Below, one piece after another: positions 15,400 to 22,647 of a stretch of DNA of 33,366 nucleotides (the first letter of the stretch is position 1; each line of letters begins with the position of its first letter). This DNA comes from Gammaproteobacteria bacterium. Its GTDB lineage: Bacteria > Pseudomonadota > Gammaproteobacteria > Chromatiales > Chromatiaceae. The notes under the pieces are model-generated. The model saw only the letters and a list, made by a program, of their open reading frames with translations, was not told the origin of the DNA and did not search any database. The translations under genes were made by a program, and so were the position numbers. The stretch is taken from assembly GCA_018812525.1 (NCBI GenBank), contig JAHJDE010000132.1, forward strand, positions 1 to 33,366, in the 5' to 3' direction.

Positions 15400-15687
15400 G
15401 CGGTCTATCGAGCGGAAAGGGGCTGTCCTACACGACAAAGGCCAGTCGATTGATAGGCGGCTTGCGGCCCAACCCGACCCATCGGCGGACTGAAGAGGCG
15501 GAAATTGAGAAAGTTATTAGAAAACAACAGCATGCTAATTTGTAGCAAAAGAATCGGGCAGCAAGATGATTTACAAGCAAAAACAGCCCTTTTTCACCCT
15601 TTGGCACCACACCCGATGCCCTATCGGGGCCTTCGGGCCGCAAACGCCCTCTGGAAGGCTTGCCAGCCAAGGGCTCCGGGGGGTACA
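15400..15687 (+). promoter_or_regulatory. CRISPR leader
   Basis: This 288-bp non-coding stretch lies between cas2b and the first repeat. Its middle part (about 15500-15600) is AT-rich compared with its surroundings, as leaders usually are. The last 80 bases are GC-rich with a CCCGATGCCCTATCGGGGC hairpin (about 15612-15630). The repeat orientation places the leader on this side, so the array should be transcribed on the plus strand. I found no convincing -35/-10 pair at standard spacing. Confidence 0.7.
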
Positions 15688-16863
15688 GTTACAACCTTAG
15701 CCCTGATATAGAAGGGATTAAGACGCTCATAATTACGCTCATGAGCAAAGCGGTGATGAGTTACAACCTTAGCCCTGATATAGAAGGGATTAAGACTTGA
15801 AGTCCTGGGGCTGTTGAAAGCCCAGACCCTCGTTACAACCTTAGCCCTGATATAGAAGGGATTAAGACTCTACAATTCTGTCGTAGGTTATCGCCATGTC
15901 TCGTTACAACCTTAGCCCTGATATAGAAGGGATTAAGACCCGCCAACCTGGCGGATTTTGTTTCAAGGGCTGGTTACAACCTTAGCCCTGATATAGAAGG
16001 GATTAAGACTCATCGGCCGGCGGCCTTATTCGTGCAACAGCACGTTACAACCTTAGCCCTGATATAGAAGGGATTAAGACCATTGCATGCACCCCTTTAG
16101 AGCCGACCCCACTGGTTACAACCTTAGCCCTGATATAGAAGGGATTAAGACCCGAGCTCCGATAATGAATCGTGAGCTTTCCGTCAGTTACAACCTTAGC
16201 CCTGATATAGAAGGGATTAAGACTCATCTTTACTCTCCTTAACGGTTTGTACCGCGGTTACAACCTTAGCCCTGATATAGAAGGGATTAAGACCTGCTGT
16301 CGGTGCACCTCCGCGTCGCGTCCAACTGTTACAACCTTAGCCCTGATATAGAAGGGATTAAGACAGACGGGAGCGGCGATCCCGAATTCGTCCAACAGAG
16401 TTACAACCTTAGCCCTGATATAGAAGGGATTAAGACCATCTTTACTCTCCTTTTTACTCTCCTTAACGGTTGTTACAACCTTAGCCCTGATATAGAAGGG
16501 ATTAAGACTAATCCTGAAGTGCTGAGTAGGACAATCGTAGGTAGTTACAACCTTAGCCCTGATATAGAAGGGATTAAGACCTCGCTCCTTGAGTCTTAGG
16601 ACGGTGGAGACTAGTTACAACCTTAGCCCTGATATAGAAGGGATTAAGACTAGACGCTCTTTTCCACGTCTACAATGACCCTCTCGGTTACAACCTTAGC
16701 CCTGATATAGAAGGGATTAAGACGACTGAACGTTTTTGTTCTTCCCGCTGAGAACAGGTTACAACCTTAGCCCTGATATAGAAGGGATTAAGACCGCGCT
16801 TATCTGCGTCCACCACGACCTTCTCTGTTACAACCTTAGCCCTGATATAGAAGGGATTAAGAC
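15688..16863 (+). CRISPR. CRISPR array, 17 repeats and 16 spacers
   Basis: Seventeen 37-nt repeats, identical by eye, start at 15688, 15760, 15832, 15903, 15973, 16044, 16115, 16187, 16257, 16328, 16400, 16472, 16544, 16614, 16687, 16758 and 16827. Each begins GTTACAACC and ends GGGATTAAGAC. A CCCT/AGGG stem around GATATAGA is followed by exactly eight bases, ATTAAGAC. This is the expected 5' tag after Cas6 cleavage and fixes plus-strand transcription. Spacers are 32-36 nt. The last repeat is not degenerate. Spacers 8 and 11, and spacers 14 and 16, are related to each other. Every spacer I translated in the reverse complement has at least one open frame, or spans an apparent gene start, consistent with antisense crRNAs. 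Confidence 0.98.
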
Positions 16864-17198
16864 TCGATTGGTGCAGGGAGTGCAGAGGGTCCAGGGAACA
16901 CGGGGTCAGGTCTTGCTTTTTGCCTACCTCCAGAATCAATCGGGTCTGACCCTATAGATTTTTGACCCCATAGATTTTCATCCGGGCAGTGGATTCATCG
17001 CAGAAAAGTTCCGAGGAAGAAGCAAGTGGGGTCAAGTCTAACATTCCAACAAATATTGGAATGTTAGACTTGACCCCGTACTTGTTTTCGTGCGGCAAAA
17101 TTTGACTCAAATACAAGCTCAAGGAACCAAATTTTTCCGCATCCGATGGAATATTTCCCCTCGCTCATGCGTCAATTAGGGAAAAGGGGGGATTCGCG
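16864..17198. other. Gene-free stretch between array and sigma factor
   Basis: No gene is seen. The first half has broken copies of a GGGGTCAGGTCT/GGGTCTGACCC repeat (about 16901-16975). The second half has a perfect 22-bp palindrome listed separately. At 17123-17128 a GGAACC followed by TCCGA at 17142 loosely resembles an ECF -35/-10 pair, but the spacing is short (13 bases), so autoregulation of the sigma gene is only a weak suggestion. Confidence 0.5.
17028..17077. repeat. Perfect 22-bp inverted repeat
   Basis: Arms 17028-17049 and 17056-17077 pair perfectly around a 6-base loop. The outer half, GGGGTCAAGTCT with AGACTTGACCCC and the flank CGTACTTGTT, recurs at 24546-24601 around a different inner stem. 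It has no T-run, so an intrinsic terminator is doubtful. It may be a mobile palindromic repeat that also ends transcription leaving the CRISPR array. Confidence 0.8.
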
Positions 17199-17756
17199 AT
17201 GTTTGTTTTCGGTTATTTCACGCCCAAGAAGGAATTCCTGAAGCGCCTCGAACAATGCCAGGGGCGGCTGCACCGGTTGGCGCTCTCCTGGTGCCACAAT
17301 CGCGCGCTGGCGGAGGACTTGGCCCAGGAGGCCCTCTCCAAGGCCATGGCCAAGTCGGACCATCTGCGCGATCTGGATTCCATGGAGAGCTGGCTCTTCA
17401 GCATCCTTTCCAACTGCCTGAACGACCACTACCGGCGCCACCGGGAGTTTCACGACATCGACGAGGTGGAGGAACGCCACTTGACGGATGAGGCGACCCC
17501 GGACGATCAGTACCGGCAGTCGGAGATGGTCAGCCGGGTGCGGCGGGCGATCGCGCAGCTCCCCGTCGGTCAGCGCCAGGTCTTGACCCTCGTCGATCTG
17601 GAGCAGCTCTCTTACCTGGACGTGGCGCAGATCCTGGATGTGCCTGTCGGCACCGTGATGAGCCGGCTGAGCCGCGCCCGCCTCGCTTTGAAGGAGCAAT
17701 TGCTCAAAGCGACCCCCGCCGCCACGGAAAACCAGAACCTTGTGAGGATCAAATGA
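17199..17756 (+). CDS. ECF-type RNA polymerase sigma factor
   Basis: This 185-residue protein has region 2 at about 20-85 (AEDLAQEALSKAMAK, then WLFSILSNCLNDHYRR) and region 4 at about 120-175 (LPVGQRQVLTLVDLEQLSY, VPVGTVMSRLSRARLALKEQ). No regions 1 or 3 are present, as in extracytoplasmic-function sigma factors. The gene after it overlaps its stop by four bases and encodes a membrane anti-sigma factor with a DsrE-like domain. The sigma factor should be released by a periplasmic or redox signal. Its targets are unknown, but the neighbouring hydrolase and sox genes are candidates. Confidence 0.93.
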   Translation: MFVFGYFTPKKEFLKRLEQCQGRLHRLALSWCHNRALAEDLAQEALSKAMAKSDHLRDLDSMESWLFSILSNCLNDHYRRHREFHDIDEVEERHLTDEATPDDQYRQSEMVSRVRRAIAQLPVGQRQVLTLVDLEQLSYLDVAQILDVPVGTVMSRLSRARLALKEQLLKATPAATENQNLVRIK

Positions 17757-18469
17757 AACCCGAATCCGATGTCTCATTTGAGATGCTGAACGCCTTCGTC
17801 GACGGCGAATTGGATGCCGCCGAGAAGTCCCGCCTGCTTTCGCGCATCGCCGCCGACAACAGGCTGAAGGATCGCGTCTGCGAGTTGTGGCAGTTGAAGG
17901 AGATGGTGGGCGATGCCTATCCTTTGGACGCTGTCTGCCTGGCGCCTCGCCGCTCGCGCAGGAGCCTGCCTTGGATTCCACAGTCCCTGGCGGCCATGCT
18001 GATCCTGGCCCTGGGGATGGGCTCCGGCTGGCTGCTGCATGGGGATCGGCAACTTCCACCGGTCGATGGCCCCAACTTCGCTGTGCTGGATGGGCGTCCC
18101 AAGGCCACGTCGAAGGTCGTGCTGCACATTTTCTCCGGCGAGGATATCCGCTTCGAGGGCGCCCTGGATAACGCCGAGGATTTCATCAAGACGGCCAATG
18201 CCCAGGGCCGGCCCGTGCAACTGGATATCGTGGCCAATAGCGAGGGACTGCGCCTGCTGCAAGCAGACCACTCGCCTTTCTCCACGCGGATCAAGGCCAT
18301 GAAACAGGCCTACAAGAATCTCAACTTCTACGCCTGCGGCGTCACCATCAAGCGGCTGCGGGAGAAGGGGGTGGACGTGAAACTGCTGCCCGAGGCGGTG
18401 ATCACCCCCTCGGCCATGGAGTTGATCATCACCCGCGGAAAGGAGGGCTGGACCTATGTGCAGGCCTAA
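17753..18469 (+). CDS. Membrane anti-sigma factor with C-terminal DsrE-like domain
   Basis: This 238-residue protein begins with an anti-sigma-type helical segment (FEMLNAFVDGELDAAEKSRL). One membrane helix follows at about 74-95 (IPQSLAAMLILALGMGSGWL), and residues 120-238 look like a DsrE/DsrF-like domain (KVVLHIFSGEDIRFEGALDN, then NFYACGVTIKRLREKGVDV). The cysteine in FYAC (Cys195) sits where DsrE-family proteins carry their sulfur-binding cysteine. With the N-terminus inside, the DsrE-like part would face the periplasm. No zinc-binding HxxxCxxC motif is seen. The stop codon lies at the edge of repeat A1. A sulfur-sensing role is inference. Confidence 0.85.
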   Translation: MKPESDVSFEMLNAFVDGELDAAEKSRLLSRIAADNRLKDRVCELWQLKEMVGDAYPLDAVCLAPRRSRRSLPWIPQSLAAMLILALGMGSGWLLHGDRQLPPVDGPNFAVLDGRPKATSKVVLHIFSGEDIRFEGALDNAEDFIKTANAQGRPVQLDIVANSEGLRLLQADHSPFSTRIKAMKQAYKNLNFYACGVTIKRLREKGVDVKLLPEAVITPSAMELIITRGKEGWTYVQA

Positions 18470-19565
18470 CGATCATGAGGCGAGGCGAGCCACCCCGGAA
18501 GATGAGATATGTCGCTTCGCCCCCTTCGACTGCGCTTCCTTCGACTCCGCTTCCTTCGACTCCGCTCAGGACAGGCCTGATCGTTCCCCCTCCCCAACCC
18601 TCCCCCAAAGGGGGAGGGGGCAATCGAACTTCGGGCGGGGCCTTGCCGCCATTCTTGTCTCCTTCGCCCTGATCGCCGGCGCGGAAGAGGGCGTTCGCGA
18701 CTACCCGGCCCAACAGGTCGCGCCCCATACCTACGTCATCCACGGTCCCCTGGGATATCCCTCCGTGGAGAACCAGGGGTTCATGAATAACCCGGCCTTC
18801 GTCGTCACCCCCCAGGGGGTGGTGGTGATCGACCCCGGCTCCAGCGTCCAGGCCGGGCGCATGGTCCTGCGCCAGATCCGCGCCGTTACCGACAGGCCGG
18901 TGACCCATGTCTTCAATACCCATGTCCACGGCGACCACTGGCTGGGCAACCATGCCATCGGCGAGGTCTTTCCCCAGGCGGCGATCTTGGGCCACCCGGA
19001 GATGATCCGCCAGGCCAAGGCGGGAGCCGCCGAGCAGTGGCTCTATTTCATGGAGCGGGCCACCCAGGGCTTCACGCAAGGGACAAGGGCGGTGATTCCC
19101 GATCGGCCGGTCGGCGAGGGCGACAGCCTCGCCATCGACGGCCTCCACTTTAGGATCTATGCCCCCGGCAAGGCCCACAGCGGCACCGACATCATGATCG
19201 CCTTGCGGGAGGATTCGGTCCTCTTCGCCGGGGACAACCTGCTCTACAAGCGGTTCGGCCAACTCAAGGACGGGACCTTCCAGGGCGGCATCGCCGCCCT
19301 CGATTTCGCCGCCGGGCTCGGGATGAAGCACTACGTCCCCGGCCACGGCCCCAGCGGCGGGGTCGAGATCGTACATGCCTACAAAAACTATCTCTCCATC
19401 CTCTACGCCGAGACCCAGCGCCTCTACGAGACCGGCATCGCCGACTACGAGATGAAGGAGGAGATCGTCGCCAAACTCGCTGCCTACCACGACTGGGCCA
19501 ACTTCAAGGACGAGGTGGGACGGCACATCAATCAGGCCTATACCGAGGTCGAGGCCGATTTGTAG
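18456..19565 (+). CDS. Exported metallo-beta-lactamase-fold hydrolase (SoxH-like), start uncertain
   Basis: This protein has the metal-binding motif HVHGDHW (codons at 18921-18941), GDNLLYKRFG and VPGHGPSGG of metallo-beta-lactamase-fold hydrolases. It resembles SoxH-like proteins found near sulfur-oxidation genes. A hydrophobic export signal (LAAILVSFALIAGA) precedes the mature part. The 369-residue frame opens at ATG 18456 inside the anti-sigma gene. Its first 55 or so residues are encoded by repeat A1, and no ATG, GTG or TTG lies between the repeat and the signal peptide. Either translation begins in the repeat-derived part, or the native start was lost. The substrate is unknown. Confidence 0.8.
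   Translation: MCRPNDHEARRATPEDEICRFAPFDCASFDSASFDSAQDRPDRSPSPTLPQRGRGQSNFGRGLAAILVSFALIAGAEEGVRDYPAQQVAPHTYVIHGPLGYPSVENQGFMNNPAFVVTPQGVVVIDPGSSVQAGRMVLRQIRAVTDRPVTHVFNTHVHGDHWLGNHAIGEVFPQAAILGHPEMIRQAKAGAAEQWLYFMERATQGFTQGTRAVIPDRPVGEGDSLAIDGLHFRIYAPGKAHSGTDIMIALREDSVLFAGDNLLYKRFGQLKDGTFQGGIAALDFAAGLGMKHYVPGHGPSGGVEIVHAYKNYLSILYAETQRLYETGIADYEMKEEIVAKLAAYHDWANFKDEVGRHINQAYTEVEADL
18465..18630. repeat. Interspersed repeat A, copy 1
   Basis: About 165 bp starting CCTAACGATC match 21472-21607 in the same orientation, with few differences. It contains a GGCGAGGCGA/TCGCCCCC pair, a CTTCGACTCCGCTCAGG segment and a CCCCCTCCCC/GGGGGAGGGGG hairpin. This copy has three tandem 15-base units (18524-18568, CTTCGACTCCGCTTC type) where the other has one. 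It supplies the stop codon of the anti-sigma gene and the present N-terminus of the hydrolase. Confidence 0.82.
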
Positions 19566-19586
19566 GCTTTGGGCTGAGGGGCCTCG

Positions 19587-19644
19587 TGTAGGGGCGAATT
19601 TATTCGCCTCTTCCAGGCACAGGGCGAATGAATTCGCCCCTACA
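19587..19644. terminator. Inverted repeat between convergent genes, possible bidirectional terminator
   Basis: Arms TGTAGGGGCGAATT (19587-19600) and its complement (19631-19644) lie in the 119-bp gap between the stops of the hydrolase gene and soxB, which converge here. The stem can be extended inward with a few mismatches. There is no long T-run, so it is a dispersed palindrome in a terminator position, not a proven intrinsic terminator. Confidence 0.5.
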
Positions 19645-19684
19645 TGCTTGCATTGCCTCCAGTCTCAAGCCTGAAGTCTCTCCC

Positions 19685-21391
19685 TCACCCCATCCCCGGA
19701 TTTCCCTCGACCCCGTTGAGTTTGGGGAGATTCAGTTTCGGCGGGGTGATGACCTTCTTGTCGCGCAGATAGGCGGCAACCAGATCCCAGATGGGCTCGC
19801 CGCTGGCACCCTCGCCTACCGGCGCCCAGCCGGCGACCTTGTAGGTCTTGTTGGGTGATAGGGGCTCGCCATTCAGGGTCAGGTCCTGGATGCGGTTGCC
19901 GGCGCCCTGGGTGAGGTCGCAGCGGTATTGGATGCCGCCCACGCGCACCATGTCGCCGCCCTGCTGTTTGTAGGGATCGGGATTGAAGAGGTTGTCGCAC
20001 ACGTCTTCCATTACCTCTTTGATGGTGGCGCCGGTCATCTCGGTCAGGGTGGTGTGGGGGTAGGTGATGGCCGTCTGGTCCAGGACATGCTCCAGAGTGA
20101 TGGCCTCGCCCGGCAGCAGGGTGGTGCCCCAGCGGAAGCCGGGGGAGAAGGCGGCATCGGCCCCCTTCACCGCCATCAGGGCGTCGAGGATGAGCTGGTC
20201 GAAGGTGCCGTTGAAGTTGCCGCGTCGGTAGAGCAGCCCCTCGGTCAGGGCCAGCTTCTCGCTCAGTTTGGCCAGATGGGGCGCGCGGATCTTGTCGATG
20301 AGGGCCGTCATGGCCTTATCGGCGGGGAGGATGTTGGAGAAGACCGGCAGCAGCTTGTAGCGGTAGTCGGCAACCCGACCGTTCTTCACCTCGAAATCGA
20401 GCACGCCGAGGAATTTGCCGTTGGAGCCGGCGTTGGTGACCAGGGTCTGGCCGCCGGGGTTCTTGATCAGGGTCGGCGCGGGGATACCGTCGTGGGTATG
20501 GCCGCCCAGGATGGCATCAATGCCGCTGATACGGCTGGCCATCTTCAGGTCCACGTCCATGCCGTTATGGGAGAGGACCACCACCACCTGGGCGCCCTTG
20601 GCCCGTACCTCGTCCAGGGTCCGCTGCATGTTCTCTTCCTGGATGCCGAAGGCCCAATCGGGGACGAGGTGACGCGGGTTGGCGATGGGAGTATAGGGGA
20701 AGGCCTGGCCGATGACGGCCACGCTGACGCCGTTGCGTTCCTTGATCACGTAGGGCGAAAAGACCGGGTCGCCGAAGTCGATGGTCTTGACGTTCTGGGC
20801 AACGAAATCGATCTTGCCCTTGAAGTCGTTCTCCACCACCTGTTGGACACGGGCAGCCCCGTAGGTGAACTCCCAGTGGCCGGTCATGATTTCAACCCCG
20901 AGCTGAAGGCTGGCATCGACCATGTCCTGGCCCTGGGTCCAGAGGGCCGTGCCCGAGCCCTGCCAGGTATCGCCGCCATCCAGCAGCAGGGCGCCGGGGC
21001 GGGAGGCGCGCAGCCACTTCACCAGGGTGGCGAGATGGGCGAAACCGCCGACCCGGCCGTAGGTCCTGGCTGCGGCCTCGTAGTCGAGATAGCTGAAGGC
21101 GTGGGCCTCGGCGGTGCCCGGTTTGATCTGGAAATGGTTGAGCAGGTGCTCGCCCACCAGGTGCGGGGCCTTGCCCCGGCTGGCGCCGAGCCCCAGGTTG
21201 ACGTTGGGCTCGCGGAAATGGATGGGCAACAACTGCGCATGACAGTCGGTCATGTGCAGCAGCGAGAGATTGCCGAAGGGCGGCAGGTCGTAGAGGGCGG
21301 CGGGGTCCGCCGCCAGGGCCAGGCGGCCCTCGATGGCAAGGCCGCCCGCCGCCGCCACGGCCAGCAGTTGCAGAAATTCGCGACGGTTCAT
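19685..21391 (-). CDS. soxB: Sulfate thiohydrolase SoxB
   Basis: SoxB hydrolyses sulfate from the SoxYZ-bound intermediate during periplasmic thiosulfate oxidation. The 568-residue protein opens with a twin-arginine export signal (MNRREFLQLLAVAAAGGLAI). It has the dinuclear-manganese phosphoesterase-type motifs MTDCHAQLLP, DGGDTWQGSGTALW, TGHWEFTYG and GGHTHDGIP. The 5'-nucleotidase-like C-terminal domain is complete. I start at ATG 21391 because the signal begins there; the upstream frame is repeat-derived (FDKLRANG). It is separated from soxX by a terminator and three repeat elements, so it needs its own promoter. Confidence 0.96.
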   Translation of the reverse strand: MNRREFLQLLAVAAAGGLAIEGRLALAADPAALYDLPPFGNLSLLHMTDCHAQLLPIHFREPNVNLGLGASRGKAPHLVGEHLLNHFQIKPGTAEAHAFSYLDYEAAARTYGRVGGFAHLATLVKWLRASRPGALLLDGGDTWQGSGTALWTQGQDMVDASLQLGVEIMTGHWEFTYGAARVQQVVENDFKGKIDFVAQNVKTIDFGDPVFSPYVIKERNGVSVAVIGQAFPYTPIANPRHLVPDWAFGIQEENMQRTLDEVRAKGAQVVVVLSHNGMDVDLKMASRISGIDAILGGHTHDGIPAPTLIKNPGGQTLVTNAGSNGKFLGVLDFEVKNGRVADYRYKLLPVFSNILPADKAMTALIDKIRAPHLAKLSEKLALTEGLLYRRGNFNGTFDQLILDALMAVKGADAAFSPGFRWGTTLLPGEAITLEHVLDQTAITYPHTTLTEMTGATIKEVMEDVCDNLFNPDPYKQQGGDMVRVGGIQYRCDLTQGAGNRIQDLTLNGEPLSPNKTYKVAGWAPVGEGASGEPIWDLVAAYLRDKKVITPPKLNLPKLNGVEGNPGMG

Positions 21392-21412
21392 CCTGGATTC
21401 CTCAGTTGAACC

Positions 21413-21465
21413 TCCAACAATCCCGTTCGCCCTGAGCTTGTCGAAGGGTGAACGGGATTGTTGGA
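21413..21465. repeat. Palindromic repeat just upstream of soxB
   Basis: Perfect 16-bp arms (TCCAACAATCCCGTTC at 21413-21428 and its complement at 21450-21465) enclose 21 bases, which include CCCTGAGCTTGTCGAAGGG. The hairpin ends only 21 bases before the soxB ATG. It belongs to the same family as the palindrome upstream of cas6. Confidence 0.85.
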
Positions 21466-21471
21466 CGCCCA

Positions 21472-21607
21472 CCTAACGATCGTGGGGCGAGGCGAGCCAC
21501 CCCGGAAGATGAGAAATGTCGCCTCGCCCCCTTCGACTCCGCTCAGGACAGGCCTGATCGTTCCCCCTCCCCAACCTTCCCCCAAAGGGGGAGGGGGCAA
21601 TCGAGCT
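21472..21607. repeat. Interspersed repeat A, copy 2
   Basis: About 136 bp beginning CCTAACGATCGTGGGGCGAG match 18465-18630 in the same orientation, with a single CTTCGACTCCGCTCA unit and the CCCCCTCCCC/GGGGGAGGGGG hairpin. It lies seven bases after the palindrome at 21413-21465, in the soxB upstream region. Confidence 0.82.
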
Positions 21608-21661
21608 CCGCGCATTTTCACGGTAACGGGTGCATGTGTGGAAGCCGTTTGTGCTTCGACA

Positions 21662-21757
21662 GGGCTCTCCTGAGCGAAGCCGAAGGGGCTCTCCTGAGCG
21701 AAGCCGAAGGGGCTCTCCTGAGCGAAGCCGAAGGGGCTCTCCTGAGCGAAGCCGAAG
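21662..21757. repeat. Four tandem 24-bp repeats
   Basis: Four copies by eye of a 24-base unit beginning GGGCTCTCCTGAGCGAAGCC run head to tail at 21662, 21686, 21710 and 21734. The unit is a variant of the CCTGAGC/GAAGG repeat and seems to have expanded in place. The array length is a multiple of three and leaves reading frames open, but no real gene is seen here. Confidence 0.9.
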
Positions 21758-21841
21758 GGCTCAGCACGAACGGCTTCCATGTATGCGCCAACTGAGGAAT
21801 TTAGGTTCATGGAATTGGATCTCCTCTCGGGGAAATGGATG

Positions 21842-21871
21842 AAAAAAAAGGGGCCGCCGCCCTGGCGGCCC
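21842..21871 (-). terminator. Rho-independent terminator after soxX
   Basis: On the minus strand, an 8-bp GC stem (GGGCCGCC with GGCGGCCC, positions 21851-21871, 5-base loop) is followed after one base by eight T residues (21849 down to 21842). This is a textbook intrinsic terminator 133 bases after the soxX stop and 450 bases before the soxB start. It should end the soxYZAX transcript. Confidence 0.82.
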
Positions 21872-22004
21872 AACCCTGATGGGGTTTCAGAACCGGCCCT
21901 CCCAGCCTCGACGGGGGGGGAGAGAGGGACATGCCGCGAGGGCCGTTGGCCTCCTTTCATAAGATGCCGCCCTCCCGCCAGTAGGGGGAGGGGGAATAGT
22001 CAGG

Positions 22005-22631
22005 TTATTTGTTGACGGGGGAGTCGGGGTGGAGCAGCAAGGCCACCAGATCCTTGATCTGCTGCTCATTCAGGGCGCCCACATGACCGAAGCGCGGCAT
22101 CAGCGAACAGAGATTGAAGGCCTTGGCGTTGTAGATCTTGCCGTAGACGTACTTCTGGTTCTCCGGCGTGGGACCGCCGCGCTTGGCCCCGAACAGGAGC
22201 AGGCTCGGACCGAGGGTGCCGTAGGAGATCTCCTTGTGGGAGATCTGGTGGCAGTTGTAGCAGTTACCCCCCACGGGCAGGCCGGGTTCGTCGGTCCAGG
22301 TGAAGCCCTTGCCACTCTGGGCGATTTTCTCGCCCGATTCCCAGTCACCCATGAGCTGGCCGTCGGCGGGATACTTCATCGCCTGCAACTGCGCTTTGCC
22401 GGCCTGGTCGGCCACGTCCCCCGGAGGGGCGTTTTTGTATTTGTTGCAGATGGATTGAAGATCGTCCTCTTTGAGGCGGTCGGTGGTGGCCTGGCCCTTG
22501 GCCTGAAAGTCGCGTTCCATCATGGCGATGGCCTCGGCCCGCCAGTCGGGCTCGGCCGACCAGGCGGAGGAGACGCAGGTAAGAGCCGATGTGGCACCCA
22601 GTAGCAGAGAGATAAGAGTTTGGCGTTTCAT
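22005..22631 (-). CDS. soxX: Sulfur-oxidising cytochrome c subunit SoxX
   Basis: SoxX pairs with SoxA to attach thiosulfate to SoxYZ and accept electrons in the periplasm. The 208-residue protein has a Sec signal (MKRQTLISLLLGATSALTCV), one haem site Cys124-Tyr-Asn-Cys127-His128, and a probable methionine ligand at Met178 in LMPRFG. It is longer than minimal SoxX proteins because of an N-terminal helical stretch at about 30-90. The ATG at 22631 has a GGAGA site 9 bases before it and lies 16 bases after the soxA stop. Confidence 0.94.
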   Translation of the reverse strand: MKRQTLISLLLGATSALTCVSSAWSAEPDWRAEAIAMMERDFQAKGQATTDRLKEDDLQSICNKYKNAPPGDVADQAGKAQLQAMKYPADGQLMGDWESGEKIAQSGKGFTWTDEPGLPVGGNCYNCHQISHKEISYGTLGPSLLLFGAKRGGPTPENQKYVYGKIYNAKAFNLCSLMPRFGHVGALNEQQIKDLVALLLHPDSPVNK

Positions 22632-22647
22632 GTCGATTGTCTCCGTG

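Noticed and set aside
14443..15438. Long minus-strand frame opposite RT-Cas1 and both cas2 genes
   Set aside because: It is antisense to three recognised genes, with low-complexity Ala/Val/Glu composition typical of high-GC shadows.
15505..15539. TTGAGA and GCTAAT as a leader promoter
   Set aside because: The spacing of 23 bases is too long for a sigma-70 promoter.
16303..16599. Frame with repeated NLSPDIEGIKT peptides inside the array
   Set aside because: It is a translation of CRISPR repeats and not a repeat protein.
17123..17146. GGAACC...TCCGA as an ECF promoter for sigma autoregulation
   Set aside because: The gap is several bases too short for a standard ECF promoter; kept only as a weak remark.
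19928..21409. 493-codon plus-strand frame opposite soxB
   Set aside because: It is a shadow of soxB; it has no domain and no ribosome binding site, and its composition is shadow-like.
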